This document shows, piece by piece, positions 14,726 to 15,223 of a stretch of DNA of 15,223 nt. Source of the stretch: Gammaproteobacteria bacterium (GTDB taxonomy: Bacteria > Pseudomonadota > Gammaproteobacteria > Magnimaribacterales > Magnimaribacteraceae). How positions within the stretch are numbered: the stretch's first letter is position 1; every line of letters begins with the position of its first letter. A program made the translations under genes and the position numbers. Location: contig DTSY01000012.1 of the NCBI GenBank assembly GCA_012965075.1, forward strand, positions 1 to 15,223, given 5' to 3'. Under the pieces are notes generated by a model. The model was not told the DNA's origin. It saw nothing but the letters and a program-made list of their open reading frames with translations, and did not search any database.

Positions 14726-15223
14726 TGCTTAACTTTGAATTAATAAAAGATGCGAAAGTAAATGCTGACTACTTTCCTTTCTTTGCAGTTGAAGATATTT
14801 TTTTAAACAAAGAAGATCACCCAAAAATAGCCTCTGATTTTCCTAATATAAAAAAAGGAGGTAGTTTTCCATCAGATTCAGTTACTTATGGAGATAGCAT
14901 AGGATACTTGCTGAGAAGCTTAGAAGGAGACCAAATGCGAATAATCCTAGAGGAAAAATTTAAGGTAGATCTTAAAGATAAACCAGTAGTTACAACTTTT
15001 AGAGGATATTCCAGAATGAAAGATGGAAAAATCCATTCTGATTCTGAAACTAAAATTATTACAGTTCTTTTGTATCTAAATGAAAAATGGGATGAAGCTA
15101 AAGGCCTCTTAAGAATGTTAAAAGAAAAGGATAATTTGGATAGTTATATAAAAGAAATCCCTGCGACCATGGGTAGCATGATTGCCTTTGAAGTAACTAA
15201 TAATTGTTGGCATGGATTTGTTC
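14725..15223 (+). CDS. 2OG-Fe(II) oxygenase superfamily protein, 3' end beyond window
   Basis: I translated this frame by hand: it is open from ATG 14725 to the window edge, giving 166 codons. It shows the double-stranded beta-helix dioxygenase pattern. HSD (His104, Asp106) in GKIHSDSETKIITVLLYLN supplies two iron ligands, and His163 in NNCWHGF would be the third. The 2-oxoglutarate-binding Arg is expected about ten residues later, beyond the window. The sequence resembles the prolyl-4-hydroxylase-like PF13640 group; the substrate is unknown and could be a protein or a small molecule. It begins with a one-base overlap with the DsbA-like gene, indicating coupled expression. Confidence 0.85.
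   Translation, partial: MLNFELIKDAKVNADYFPFFAVEDIFLNKEDHPKIASDFPNIKKGGSFPSDSVTYGDSIGYLLRSLEGDQMRIILEEKFKVDLKDKPVVTTFRGYSRMKDGKIHSDSETKIITVLLYLNEKWDEAKGLLRMLKEKDNLDSYIKEIPATMGSMIAFEVTNNCWHGFV

Overview
The window looks like chromosomal DNA of an AT-rich gammaproteobacterium, possibly a streamlined marine lineage of the SAR86 kind. Three things suggest this. It carries outer-membrane biogenesis genes (lipid A, KDO, lipoprotein export) in an order that recalls the lolC-lolD ... lpxK-ycaR-kdsB ... murB order of Pseudomonas. Its base composition is low in G+C. Its genes are packed with overlaps of 1-8 nt. The lineage is an inference from gene content; no rRNA or other taxonomic marker is present.

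Region 1-7732 (minus strand) is one tightly packed envelope operon. In transcription order it reads: a LolC/LolE-family permease, lolD, a fused msbA-lpxK gene, ycaR (Trm112-like), kdsB, murB, a LysE/RhtB exporter and a DUF1285 gene that runs off the window's left edge. Together they supply lipoprotein release from the inner membrane, lipid A flipping and 4'-phosphorylation, CMP-KDO synthesis and a UDP-MurNAc step of peptidoglycan synthesis. No lolE, comEC, exbB or exbD lies between lolD and msbA-lpxK.

Region 7762-11403 (minus strand) is a probable metabolic cassette: an MFS transporter, a 2,4-dienoyl-CoA-reductase-like SDR and an aldehyde dehydrogenase. It sits directly upstream of the lol genes. 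trpS (11458-12465, minus, TTG start) precedes it and ends in an AT-rich terminator hairpin.

Region 12466-13429 holds a short intergenic region with a good promoter for thpR (plus strand, almost leaderless), then thpR. After it comes a 331-bp stretch without a protein gene. The thpR-proximal part of that stretch has raised G+C and looks like a minus-strand structured RNA of about 190 nt, with its own promoter, several hairpins and a strong intrinsic terminator. I could not assign it to a known RNA family, and it is the best candidate here for something undescribed. The rest of the stretch is very AT-rich.

Region 13430-15223 holds a LOG-family gene (minus). Divergent from it are a DsbA/FrnE-like thiol oxidoreductase and, overlapping that by one base, a 2OG-Fe(II) oxygenase gene that runs off the right edge.

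The two most notable observations are the in-frame MsbA-LpxK fusion, joining the lipid A flippase to the lipid A 4'-kinase, and the unassigned RNA at about 13097-13284.
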